From Adiantum capillus-veneris (Eukaryota; Streptophyta; Polypodiopsida; Polypodiales; Pteridaceae), in NCBI GenBank assembly GCA_014529385.2, contig CM043945.1:91277112-91341111 (forward strand): a DNA stretch of 64,000 nucleotides, read 5' to 3'. Positions 32,280 through 41,016 of this stretch are shown here, piece after piece. Within the stretch, counting starts at the first letter, position 1. Each line of letters opens with the position of its first letter. Under the pieces are notes generated by a model. It worked only from the letters and a program-made list of their open reading frames with translations. It ran no database searches and was not told the DNA's origin. Both the position numbers and the translations under genes were made by a program.

Positions 32280-32900
32280 TGAGAGTGGTGTCCCGGCCAC
32301 TGCGTCGGAGATGCTGAGGAGTGACCCGAACACTGCATCAGGGTCGCCTAGAGGCCTGGACGATGAGCATTCACCAGACAGGGTCGCTATAGTTCACTGG
32401 AGGGACATGCCAAAGGGATATGCCTACCTCATAAATCGTATGTCCAATGAGATCATTATGACCCCTGAGGGGAAGCAAGTGATAGGCTGCATACGACAGT
32501 TGTGTAGACAGGTTTTCTGACACACTTTAGTCTATCATGGTCTCTTGGAGGGCTCAGGATAAAGCCTCCAAGGATTATCTTATTGCTACGCTGCATCGGG
32601 AGTTTCCAGTTCCCTCTCTGGAGAATACATTTGACGATGCTTGGATGAGGAGACGCATGCGTGACTACATGAATCATCGGAGGTCAGATGCAAAGATGCA
32701 CGTATATGTGAGGCCCATTGACATCTGCGCAGCTAGTAGCCCCATTGGTGTCTTCTACCCTTCAATGGAGCGAATCACCACATGTTCAATTAGGTTAGAT
32801 TTAAGATTAGATTTTGGATTGAGTTTTTATATTAGAGTCTACCTTCGAAGTTACAGTAAAAAAATTAGAGTTAGACGAACGGTGAAAAGATCTACTGTGA
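32280..32900 (+). pseudogene. CACTA TNPA-like module 1 (plant transposase PF03004-like)
   Basis: Frames 32,311-32,520 and 32,537-32,911 read GKQVIGCIRQLCRQVF, then KDYLIATLHREFPVPSLE and MRRRMRDYMNHRRSDAK. The module at 36,100-36,300 has KKVISRMRGFCSQVFRHY, INMLHDEFPVPTQDG and CEYCKHKRSEVQ in the same order, so the two are paralogues. The second half and Pro-rich linker of module 2 are absent here. A frameshift near 32,520 splits it. TNPA-type proteins bind subterminal repeats in En/Spm. Confidence 0.62.
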
Positions 32901-33129
32901 AAAAATGTTAAGATGCTGTGAAATGCTACAGCTAGAGAAGAGACAAAGGGGTTTTGTCCACTACATGCACTATCATGTAGACGTGGGTGTGTAGATTTCT
33001 TGTACCCACAAATATAGGCATTGACCAATAAGACGAGATTATAACCCGGTGGTTCTGATCTCTGTGCATCTCTAGACCGAGGTGTGTGGGGATTGGACAT
33101 GACTAGAGAATGTGAGGTAGTTTACAGTG

Positions 33130-33131
33130 TG

Positions 33132-33172
<41 letters not shown>
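33130..33172. repeat. (GA)n microsatellite
   Basis: About 43 bp of uninterrupted GA repeats lie between TNPA-like module 1 and the TNPD-like start. Confidence 0.95.
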
Positions 33173-33176
<4 letters not shown>

Positions 33177-33227
33177 CCAATAGAAGATTAAATTTGTTGT
33201 CCAGGTTATAAGGTTTTTACCCTCATT

Positions 33228-34876
33228 ATGAGTAGTGACGAGGATGTGGGGCCATCCAACCGAAACACCTATCTCTCAACGAGGATCTTATGTCCTTGTA
33301 ATCAATGCAAGCATGCTGTGCGACGGACAAGACGCGTTTCTTTGCAGCACGTTCGCGAATTTGGCGAGTTCGATCCATCTATTATAGATCGAGTTGTTGC
33401 CAATTATAACTCGTGGGACTCTAACGCTGGCTAACAGGCAGCAATCTTGCAACCCAATAGACGTATTCGAAGGCGCTTTGGTCAAGAAGCATATGTGAGG
33501 TCACAAGATGTAATCTACTATAGGACCATCTGACCGGCAAGAAAGATACTTTGGGAGCCAGGGTTGACCTTAGAAATGTGGATCGTATGGAGCAATATTG
33601 ACCACAGACAGCATCTAATGGATCGATAAAACTCCCTAAAGCGCCATGGATTTTCACAGGAGCCCAAGAACGCAAAGTAAAAGAGACCATTCGATCTTTG
33701 CGGACCCCCACTGGCGTAAGTAATGCACTCGCTCTGAACGTGATTTACTGAAGAAGGAAAGCTCACCGGTTTGAAGTCACAGGACTGGCATAAAATGTGT
33801 CAGGTATGTTCATAGTGGAATATATCATAGTGGGAATTGTGTAACAAATTGTGTGTGGACTTTAATATCATTGTTGCGTGTGTTTTGCAGTTTATTTTAA
33901 CGGTGGCCGTTGAGGGATGTTTGTCTCTTGACGTCCATAAGAAAATCTACAAACTTGCAAAGTTGGTGCAATGGATCTCACAAAAGGAGATCAACGTAGA
34001 CTCCATACCATTCGCCAAACTAAATGCTGCGGAGGTTGTGTGCATGTTCCAGAAACACTTTCCTACTACCATGCTAACCATATGCATTCAGGTGCATCTT
34101 CTTGTTCACATAGTTGATGAGGTGGAAATAGCTGGCACAGTACATTCCAGATGGATATTCTTTTTAGAACGTTTCATGAAAACGCTCAAGGGATATATGC
34201 ATCCAAAGGCACGTCCAGAGGGTAGCATGGCAGAAGGTTGGCTGGTATCAGAGTCCCTAGTGTACATTGGAGAGTGGCTAGACGGATTTGATAAAGCTCG
34301 GGACATGCTATGGCGAACCATAGATGATGAGCGCATATCTGGGAATGTCATGTGCAATCTCGATGTTGAGAAGAAGATGATGGAAGATCTAGAGGCAAAA
34401 AAAAAACCAATTTTGCATGCTTCACAATCCGGTGATGCAAAAGTGGATTTCCCAATATGAGGATGCAAAGCAAGAGCGACAAAGGACAAGTGGAATGGCA
34501 GGTGGAATGGATTGGCAAAAACAAGATTGTGGAATCATGGCAAAAACAAGATTGTTATGTGGCTCTGGCTGGTGATATTTCATCCTACAAAGTCTGCATC
34601 AAACTGGTGGTACATCATAGAGGTAGCCCCTCGTAGTGCACGGACGTATGAAGGCTACCATGTGTCAATCACAGCGGCATCATGGAGGAGATCGGAGAAG
34701 ATGCTCATTTAGAAGCCACTAAGAAGGTGTCAGACGAGCATCAAGCTGCTACTCTCTATGGGGTACATGCAGAGGATCTACAAAATGAAACGGAGGACAT
34801 CTGTTTAAACGGACAGCTCTATATAGATATAGGAAGTTATGTTGAGCTTTGCGAGGATGAGAGAGAGACCTCTTAA
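33228..34876 (+). pseudogene. CACTA TNPD-like transposase gene, internally deleted
   Basis: The N-terminal transposase-associated domain (33,228-33,434) has ILCPCNQCKHAVRRTRRVSL..HVREFGEFDPSI. A broken stretch from 33,540 reads DTLGARVDLRNVDRMEQY, APWIFTGAQERKVKETIRSL and KSQDWHKMCQ, the C-terminal end of the TNP2 domain. The exon after an 87-bp intron (33,804-33,890) holds the DUF4218-type region: FPTTML..IQVHLLVHIVDEVEIAGTVHSRW and RFMKTLKGYMHPKARPEGS. Near 34,580-34,640 NWWYIIEVAPRSARTYEG matches the C-terminal DUF4216 type. The catalytic TNP2 core between the first two blocks is missing. Confidence 0.85.
33804..33890 (+). other. Intron in the TNPD-like gene
   Basis: GTATGT donor after TGTCAG and TTTTGCAG acceptor. 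Splicing joins HKMCQ to FILTVAVEGCL, matching the continuous family reading (…MxQ-[FY]xLPVAxRGCL). The 87-bp length is normal for a short plant intron. Confidence 0.75.
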
Positions 34877-34879
34877 AGC

Positions 34880-35080
34880 CATAAATATTGTATTTGAACA
34901 ATCTAGCTCAGTTTTATAATGTGTATTGTATTCACGTTGCTTTTTGTCCATTTCTGTCTATATGCGTCATTGCATCATTGTATTTAATGGTCATTGCATC
35001 ATTGCATCATTGTATTTAATGGTCTTTTCATCCACTCCAGGTACGTATGCTCTAAGTATGTTCTCACAAGCAGGGACGAC
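34880..35080. other. Spacer with short direct repeats (ATTGCATCATTGTATTTAAT)
   Basis: CATTGCATCATTGTATTTAA occurs twice (34,970 and 35,002 areas) in tandem. No coding sequence. It lies between the TNPD-like gene and a foldback. Confidence 0.6.
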
Positions 35081-35082
35081 GA

Positions 35083-35325
35083 GCACTGCGCGCTGAGTGG
35101 GATGGAGACTGAAGCTGCAATCGCGAAGCTGGTTTGCTCAATATAGATGTTGCTCATTCCACCACTAGATGTAGTTAATCGGGTGAAGAAACACTCAGAA
35201 GCACTACTACTTCTTCTCAGCGTCTCTTTCACCCGATCAATTAGATTTAGTGGTGGAGCAAGCAACTTCTATGAGCAGACCTTCGCGATGCAGCTTCAGT
35301 CTCCATCTCACCCGGAGCGAAGTGC
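35083..35325. repeat. 243-bp foldback (imperfect inverted repeat) inside the CACTA
   Basis: The left arm at 35,083-35,188 and right arm at 35,225-35,325 are imperfect reverse complements. Matching blocks include GATGGAGACTGAAGCTGCA, TCGCGAAG, CCACCACTA and ATCGGGTGAA. Arms are about 100 bp with several small indels. No coding content. Could be an old MITE or a regulatory hairpin of the element. Confidence 0.75.
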
Positions 35326-35389
35326 TTTTACAAATTCACAGAAATTCAACGAAATCTCTCTACACAGGAATCCCTCCCCCTTTATGAGT

Positions 35390-35390
35390 C

Positions 35391-35470
<80 letters not shown>
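35390..35470. repeat. (CT)n microsatellite
   Basis: About 80 bp of nearly pure CT repeats, upstream of the second TNPA-like start. Confidence 0.95.
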
Positions 35471-35474
<4 letters not shown>

Positions 35475-36483
35475 GTCCATGTTCTCTTCTCCATTCATTC
35501 AATATTAAGTTTAAATGTTCATGTGTTTAATGCAGGTATGGATGATGAGCAGTTTCTTTCTTTTTTGTCACCCAAGCAGAGACAGTGGTACGTGGAGCGT
35601 CATCGCTCTGGCGCACCATCGTGTGTTCCTACTCTGGCCGCATCTCCCTCTGTTTCAGAGCACTCAGCGTGCTCCGAAGCTTCGGTGTCAACGAGACGAT
35701 CTTCACACTCGTCTAGGCACCAGTGCTCTAGTGGTGGCGGCGGCGGTTGTTATGGGGATGCCATCGTCGATGCCTCGACACAGCCTCGTGTTTGACGATG
35801 CTCTTTACCCTCCCCTTATTTTCCCGCCCCGACACCAGCCACGACATCACCATCTACACCAGGTTTTGCGCAGCTGACAGTCGTTCCTAGTGGCTACACA
35901 CCACTAGCTACTCCTCTAGGAGTCACTCCAGTCGACACTCCTCGCTTCGGGGCCCAGACTCTAGTGGAGACACCTAACGTCCATACTCCTATCGACACGC
36001 CGCTAGAGACCCCGGTGGGGACACCCAAGCTCACGCGTCACCAACGATAGGGCTTGCCTTAGTCCATCGACTTCAGCGGCGCCATCATCTTGGATGATGA
36101 AGGCAAGAAGGTGATCTCGCGCATGCGTGGTTTTTGCTCTCAAGTGTTTAGACACTACATACTAAACACCTGAAGTGAAATACCAAGTGATTTAAAAGAC
36201 AGAGTCATCAACATGCTTCATGACGAGTTTCCCGTTCCAACACAGGATGGCCGCTTCAATCAAGACCTGATGAAGGTTTGAATGTGCGAATACTGCAAGC
36301 ACAAGCGTTCCGAAGTGCAAAAAGCAATCAAGCATGGGTGGAACAGTCCAGATTGGCTGGCCAAAGAAGATTAGAAGAATGCGAAGAAAGCAACGCGCGA
36401 GAATCCCACCAAGTGGAAGCAACAAAAAGAGGCAGCCAGAGCGCGAGTACAAGCAGGAGCTCGCACCATTTGAGACCGATTTT

Positions 36484-36576
36484 GTAAGTGTTTTTGCATT
36501 GCTCTTTAGGTTTGATAGTTTAGGGTTTAGGGGTTTTTAAATTTTAACATAATGGATTCTTTGTATGTTTTGACAG
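36484..36576 (+). other. Intron 1 of TNPA-like module 2
   Basis: GTAAGT donor at 36,484 and GACAG acceptor at 36,576. Removal joins ETDF to WLMTRRDPTPYERE in frame. The intron holds two TTTAGGG-like units (TTTAGGGTTTAGGGG). Confidence 0.75.
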
Positions 36577-36677
36577 TGGTTGATGACAAGACGTGACCCC
36601 ACACCGTACGAGCGCGAGTACGCGGCAGGAAGGGCTTAAACACCCTAATGGACATTCTGAGCTCTCGCGGCAGCATG

Positions 36678-36782
36678 GTTAGTATTAGGGTTTACTCTTT
36701 TCTATTTGTTGTATTGTTTTATAAACGTCGCTATATGTTTATACTTACAGAAAGCTGTCTTTTTTTTTTCTGAATCCGACAG
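36678..36782 (+). other. Intron 2 of TNPA-like module 2
   Basis: GTTAGT donor after CAGCATG and a T-rich tract before CCGACAG acceptor. Joining gives RGSM-ICRLDAMKRLI, then a stop. An alternative acceptor TTACAG lies at about 36,750. Confidence 0.65.
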
Positions 36783-36844
36783 ATATGCCGCTTGGACGCG
36801 ATGAAACGTCTGATTAAACGACGTCAGTCTAGCCGTAGCTAGAT

Positions 36845-37204
36845 AGCATTAGTTTCCTTTTGTCATAGCATATGTATCATGAGACGACTTTTATACGTCT
36901 TTTTGAAAACCATGTATATTTTTTCAATAATGACAATGGTGTTGTAACTATTACATTTGCAAAGTTTAACAATCAAGTGATTTTGCCTATGATGTGTACA
37001 ATTGTCATTGATTTACTTTCATCAATTTACTTTTGTTAGTTTTGTATCTTTATTCCTCAAACAATATTATGGATGATGGAGTTAATGGTTATATTGTCTT
37101 GTGGGTGACTACTTTGGGTCTATATCTAAGCTTGCACTTTTTTTCAAAGGTGAATCAATTAATGAAGCATTCAATATGGTTGATGGGTGGCATGGCATCC
37201 AAAT
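36845..37204. other. CACTA 3' flank of module 2, no gene
   Basis: AT-rich, with no coding frame of note. Probably 3' untranslated and spacer sequence leading to the first right-side subterminal cluster. Confidence 0.5.
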
Positions 37205-37290
37205 AAAATTTCTCTCGGGCGTCGCTATGACCGTCGCTATATAAGTCTCTGCAACGTCACTATAAACGTCGCTATAGATGGCCTGTAAAC
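37205..37290. repeat. CACTA subterminal-type repeat cluster, internal
   Basis: GGGCGTCGCTATGACCGTCGCTAT, then AACGTCACTAT and AACGTCGCTATAG occur within 85 bp. The same words make up the true right end at 39,240-39,395, so two clusters of right-end type exist, 1.95 kb apart. Confidence 0.75.
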
Positions 37291-39235
37291 GTTGAAAGGG
37301 GGACACACCCAGCACACAACACAATGCCTCACTATAGCCCAGGGTATACACAGTGCCCCAATCCACTAGAGTTCACCTTAAAAACTCAACACTACCCGCA
37401 AGAAAACCACCGCTTTCACACAACCATATGCACATACACCTTGCAATGCACCAGACAGACTCAATCACTCTACTCCGCTCAATTCACAGCCTTCCACACT
37501 CACACAACCTCTCTCTTTCTCTCTTTGCACGACAAACCTCAGGGGGGCACACATGCCGGAAAACACACGCACACAAGCAGAGAAGAGAAGGGGGAAGGGG
37601 GAATGATGCCCAGAAACAGTAGAGAATAGCCTGCTAGCATATGCAATACCATATACAACCAACACACTGCCGGCATGAACCTCCGCAACCAACACAATGG
37701 CTCAAAAGCCTTGGCAAAAACTTCCTGGCAAAAAAGCTAACCTTGATCAAAGACCCCAAAAAATGAACATAGGTCTCCTTTTATAGGAGTGTGTCTAAGA
37801 GACCCAAAAAAGAAAAATGGGATGAGCTTCCATGTCGTGCACTTCACTTGGAACTCCAATTAGAATCTACTTGCATTGCCACCACTTGGCACCTTTGAAT
37901 TTTGGAAATATTTGCATGGTGTACACCTTGGTTCTTTGTCCCTTCAATTTGGCCTCCCTTGCCGACTCACACCCCTGCTACGAGACCCCTCCCCTCCTTG
38001 AGCAGTAGCGATGCCACTATTGGGGGGGGGGGAATACCCCTTTCCTCAAAAATTTTGGCGCATGTGAACCTGGCCCTAAGCGGGCGTGCTATGCCAATCA
38101 GCACTCACCGTCACACGCCACTGGCCATCGCCGTGCCACCCTGCTCTGCCTCTACATGCCAAAACCGCTGACAGACACCCCCGCGCGCCCTGCGCAGCGC
38201 CCGCGCCCACACGCCATCGCCATGGGAGGGAGCTCCCCTCTCTCTCCCTTCTTGTGTCCCATTGAGGGCTCACGAGCCTGTATATGTACCGCGACCCTGC
38301 TGCCCTCCATTGTGCATATGGGTTTAATCCCCGCCCACGTGGCATCCCTCATTTACATGCACCCCCAAGGGTCATTATAAGAACCTTCAAAAAATTTATA
38401 AAAAATCCCCTTTTTTTGGTCCTCTTCCCCAAGCTCCCTTAGTCTACTCCCGGACCCGATTTTCAAGCAGTGAAGACTCACTGAAACTCCACCTTCCCGG
38501 CTCCAACCGCAGTTGCCATCTCTGCATTTTGACCCCTCAGCACCCTCGAACCAAGGCCGTCAAAACGGAAAAAATCATCTGCAAACACTTTGTCTTCATC
38601 TGCCCTAGGATTTCCCAAGCCATAACTTGGTGCTTGAAGCTCGGAATCACGTGTCGTGACTTCATACTAACTCCACATGGTGTATATTATCATCAAGAAC
38701 TTTGGCAAGGCCCAAAAGATGCCAGATGGCACATCCTCCAATGCAGCCAAGTGGGCTCAGACCTGGCCCCCGGTAAAAATTCAACTGACTCTATCTTGCA
38801 AACCATGGCTTCGATTGGCAATCTGAAAAGATGGGTAAGCTCCATGAATTGAGCTCAACACACCCATACCTTGATTTCCACTTGGATCACCTGTCTCCAG
38901 CTGCCCTGTTCGGCAAGAATCTGCAAACCACTGAAACTTCAACCTTCAATAACTTGGGCTCTGTAGCTCGGTTTGATGAGCCGTCTAGACCTGCTCCTTC
39001 AGCACTTCAAGCTCTTCTTTCATGGACCCAAAAGTTGCACTTTGCATCTCCTTCATTTGCTACCCAAATTAGCCCCTCATGGAGCCTTCCTTGGCCTATA
39101 AGCTGCATCATGCATACAATTCCGCTGCTACCTGCCATCCCATGATTTTCCTAGCTGCTCCAGCCCTTTGCCATGCTTCTTCTTGTCTGCACACATCTAC
39201 CCATGCCACCTTCTAGAGTCGACACACTTTGGCTG
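37291..39235. other. Unexplained 1.9-kb segment between CACTA subterminal clusters
   Basis: No transposase-like coding was found. It contains a very GC-rich part (38,080-38,240), TATA-like CATTATAAG near 38,374 and plus-strand frames 38,529-38,852 (107 aa) and 38,831-39,145 (104 aa), which I do not recognise. Its composition differs from the rest of the element. It may be a captured host fragment or a solo LTR picked up by the CACTA. No introns or domains support a gene call. Confidence 0.45.
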
Positions 39236-39239
39236 CACC

Positions 39240-39395
39240 AACGTCGCTATGATCGTCGCTATAGGCGTCGTTATAGCGACGGGTATAGCAACGCATATAG
39301 CAACCGTTATAGCGACGTTACTGTATCGAAGTTGTTAGCGACGGTCATAGCGACGCCGGGAGTATAAAAACCCAATGTATTTCCGTCGCTAACAG
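39240..39395. repeat. CACTA right subterminal repeats
   Basis: Alternating CGTCGCTAT and ATAGCGACG words, at least eight in 155 bp, in both orientations. They are expected binding sites for a TNPA-type protein. The terminal inverted repeat follows at 39,413-39,425. Confidence 0.85.
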
Positions 39396-39425
39396 TGTCA
39401 CAAGTGCACACAACCTCTTGTAGTG

Positions 39426-40845
39426 CATGTTGGGAATTTCATTTGAGAAACTACAAGGTGGATTGATTCGGTGGATTCCCTATTAGTGTATGCATTTATT
39501 GCTAAGTCTCAAGCTAGCAAAGCCATAGTAGAAGAGAAGCATAAAAGAGATGAAGATAATGCAGGAATGCCAAAAAGAGCTACCAGATCTAGTAGTAAGA
39601 AAGACGAGGATTCTAATCCTAAACACGCTCTAAAAGTGGTTATGAAAGAGGCACCAAAAGATAAGAAGCAAGGTAGGCCCAAGGGAACTTCTTATAAACC
39701 AAAATCTGACATTAAATTGGCTATAGATCTAAAGAATGTTTTTGAAGATAGCAATGTAGAGCTCACACTGGGAGACAACCTGATGTAGTTAGAAGACGAA
39801 TGATTCATCACATTGAGCCAATTTTGGATACTAATGAAAAGTCGAATGTTCTAGTGGTTTCAAATCCAATTATACATGAGGTAAGGCATGTTCAATTTGA
39901 TGAAGATGAATATGAGGAAATTATGCTTAGGAGTCACTTTTCTAGGACTCATCGGGCTAGAGCAACAACGAAACTATTGTGAAGCTTGGAAACATTGAAG
40001 AGCCGGTCTTAGCACTTGTGTCCAAAATCAATTTTATTGAAAAGATCTTGCATCAAAAGGGTAAGTGGCCTATTGATGTGGACCGTGGTTGGCAGATTTG
40101 AGCTGCCAACATGATTCCAAGCGATCTTTATGGTGCACGTGCGAATGTCAAAGTAGCCATTGAGGATGTTTGTGATGGACAAAACTTTTTTATCTAGAAG
40201 CATGCCTCCTATCCACTCATATTAGGATAGACATACATTACAATTGTGTGCATGGAAACAAAGGTGTTAGCATCCTATGCAAGGATCCAGAATAGGGACA
40301 GTAAAAGGTGTGTTTAGTTTTTGACTCTATGTGTTGATCACGACAAAAACAAAGATAGCCTACATGATTATACATTGCCAAAGATGTGCAAAGAGATCAA
40401 AGAACACAGGTTTTCACAGGATTTTCTTGGGGTGCCAATAGATGGGACTATGGTGGTACAAAGGAGGGGAAATTCTCAAAAAGAGAGACTTTCTCTTTGG
40501 GGGTGTTGGGATTAACATATGAGGATTCAATGTCATACAGGAAATTTGACGAGCTACCATGGGAAAAGCAATATGTTGGGATTAACATATGAGGATTCAA
40601 TGTCATACAGGAAATCTGACGAGCTACCATGGGAAAAGCAATATGTTTCAAAATTCAAAGTGAATTTCAGGGATGTGATGTGATTGAACCAAATGATTCT
40701 ATTTCAAGAATCTTGAAGAGGAGATCAAGCAATACAGGTTACAAAGTGGAACCGACATTGTTAAAGTGCATTCAATGGACATGTATGACAAGCAAGATAT
40801 ATATGAGGCACTTACACATATAAAGGAAGATTTGGGTGAAACAAT
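39426..40845 (+). pseudogene. Family E gypsy gag end and protease, part 2 (after the CACTA)
   Basis: Frame 39,471-39,788 continues gag with KSQASKAIVEEKHKRDEDN and a basic region GRPKGTSYKPKSDIKLAIDL. The protease region follows near 39,960-40,210: TTKLLVKLGNIEEPVLALV, KINFIEKILHQKGKWPIDVD, VKVAIEDVCDGQNFFI and ASYPLIL. The active-site segment between ALV and KINF is three residues short. Related elements, from memory, have D-H-G there, so the catalytic Asp is lost. A 70-bp tandem duplication (40,504-40,643) and several stops follow before the nested LTR element. Confidence 0.72.
40504..40643 (+). repeat. 70-bp tandem duplication in family E coding region
   Basis: Two head-to-tail units start at 40,504 and 40,574 (TGTTGGGATTAACATATGAG) with one or two differences, so the duplication is recent. 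It repeats the coding of YEDSMSYRKFDELPWEKQYV. Confidence 0.92.
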
Positions 40846-41003
40846 TGTCTAAGGCCAAGGGCAAACTGGGGGGGGTCCACAAACACAGGCCAAGGGCCCA
40901 GCTGCATAGATGTGGACAGGGAATCCTAAAGATAGAAGGTAAAGGGCTCAAAAATAGGGTGGTAAGGTGGAGGATCCTTATGGAAGTTCCCCTAGGTCTT
41001 TCA
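40846..41003 (+). repeat. Left LTR of the non-autonomous element
   Basis: Begins TGTCTAAGGCCAAGGG and ends GGTCTTTCA. The TATA box seen in the right LTR (TTATAAATAGGG) is degraded here to TCAAAAATAGGG. Confidence 0.7.
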
Positions 41004-41004
41004 T

Positions 41005-41016
41005 CGGTATCAGAGC
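41005..41016 (+). promoter_or_regulatory. Primer-binding site, initiator tRNA-Met type
   Basis: CGGTATCAGAGC starts two bases after the left LTR's CA end. It differs at one base from TGGTATCAGAGC, the usual plant LTR-element site complementary to the 3' end of initiator tRNA-Met. Confidence 0.8.

Larger units (their letters stand above)
35538..36842 (+). pseudogene. CACTA TNPA-like module 2 (PF03004-like), two introns
   Basis: It starts MDDEQFLSFLSPKQRQWYVE at 35,538, then a Ser-rich stretch. A Pro/Thr-rich linker (TPLATPLGVTPVDTP) follows in another frame from about 35,800. From 36,080 come KKVISRMRGFCSQVFRHY, INMLHDEFPVPTQDG and CKHKRSEVQKAIKHGW, then KQRARIPPSGSNKKRQ and LAPFETDF. Across intron 1 it continues WLMTRRDPTPYERE. 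One extra base then shifts the frame before LNTLMDILSSRGSM. After intron 2 it ends ICRLDAMKRLIKRRQSSRS at the stop 36,840-36,842. In-frame stops near 36,170 and 36,280 make it a pseudogene. Confidence 0.75.
30871..39425 (+). mobile_element. CACTA (En/Spm) DNA transposon, 8,555 bp, nested in gag
   Basis: The left end is CACTACAAGAGGT (30,871-30,883) and the right end ACCTCTTGTAGTG (39,413-39,425), exact inverted repeats of 13 bases. CAT occurs immediately outside both ends (30,868-30,870 and 39,426-39,428), a 3-bp target duplication as this superfamily makes. Subterminal CGTCGCTAT-type repeats lie inside both ends. The element carries a deleted TNPD-like gene (33.2-34.9 kb) and TNPA-like modules (32.3-32.9 and 35.5-36.8 kb), all on the plus strand. 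It would need an external transposase. Joining its flanks restores the gag reading. Confidence 0.95.

Noticed and set aside
36510-36535. Telomere-like TTTAGGGTTTAGGGG
   Set aside because: Only about two units, inside an intron of a CACTA gene; too short to be meaningful.
38078-38380. GC-rich Pro/Ala/Arg frames as genes
   Set aside because: Overlapping frames on both strands with random-looking composition; no start context, domain or splice evidence.
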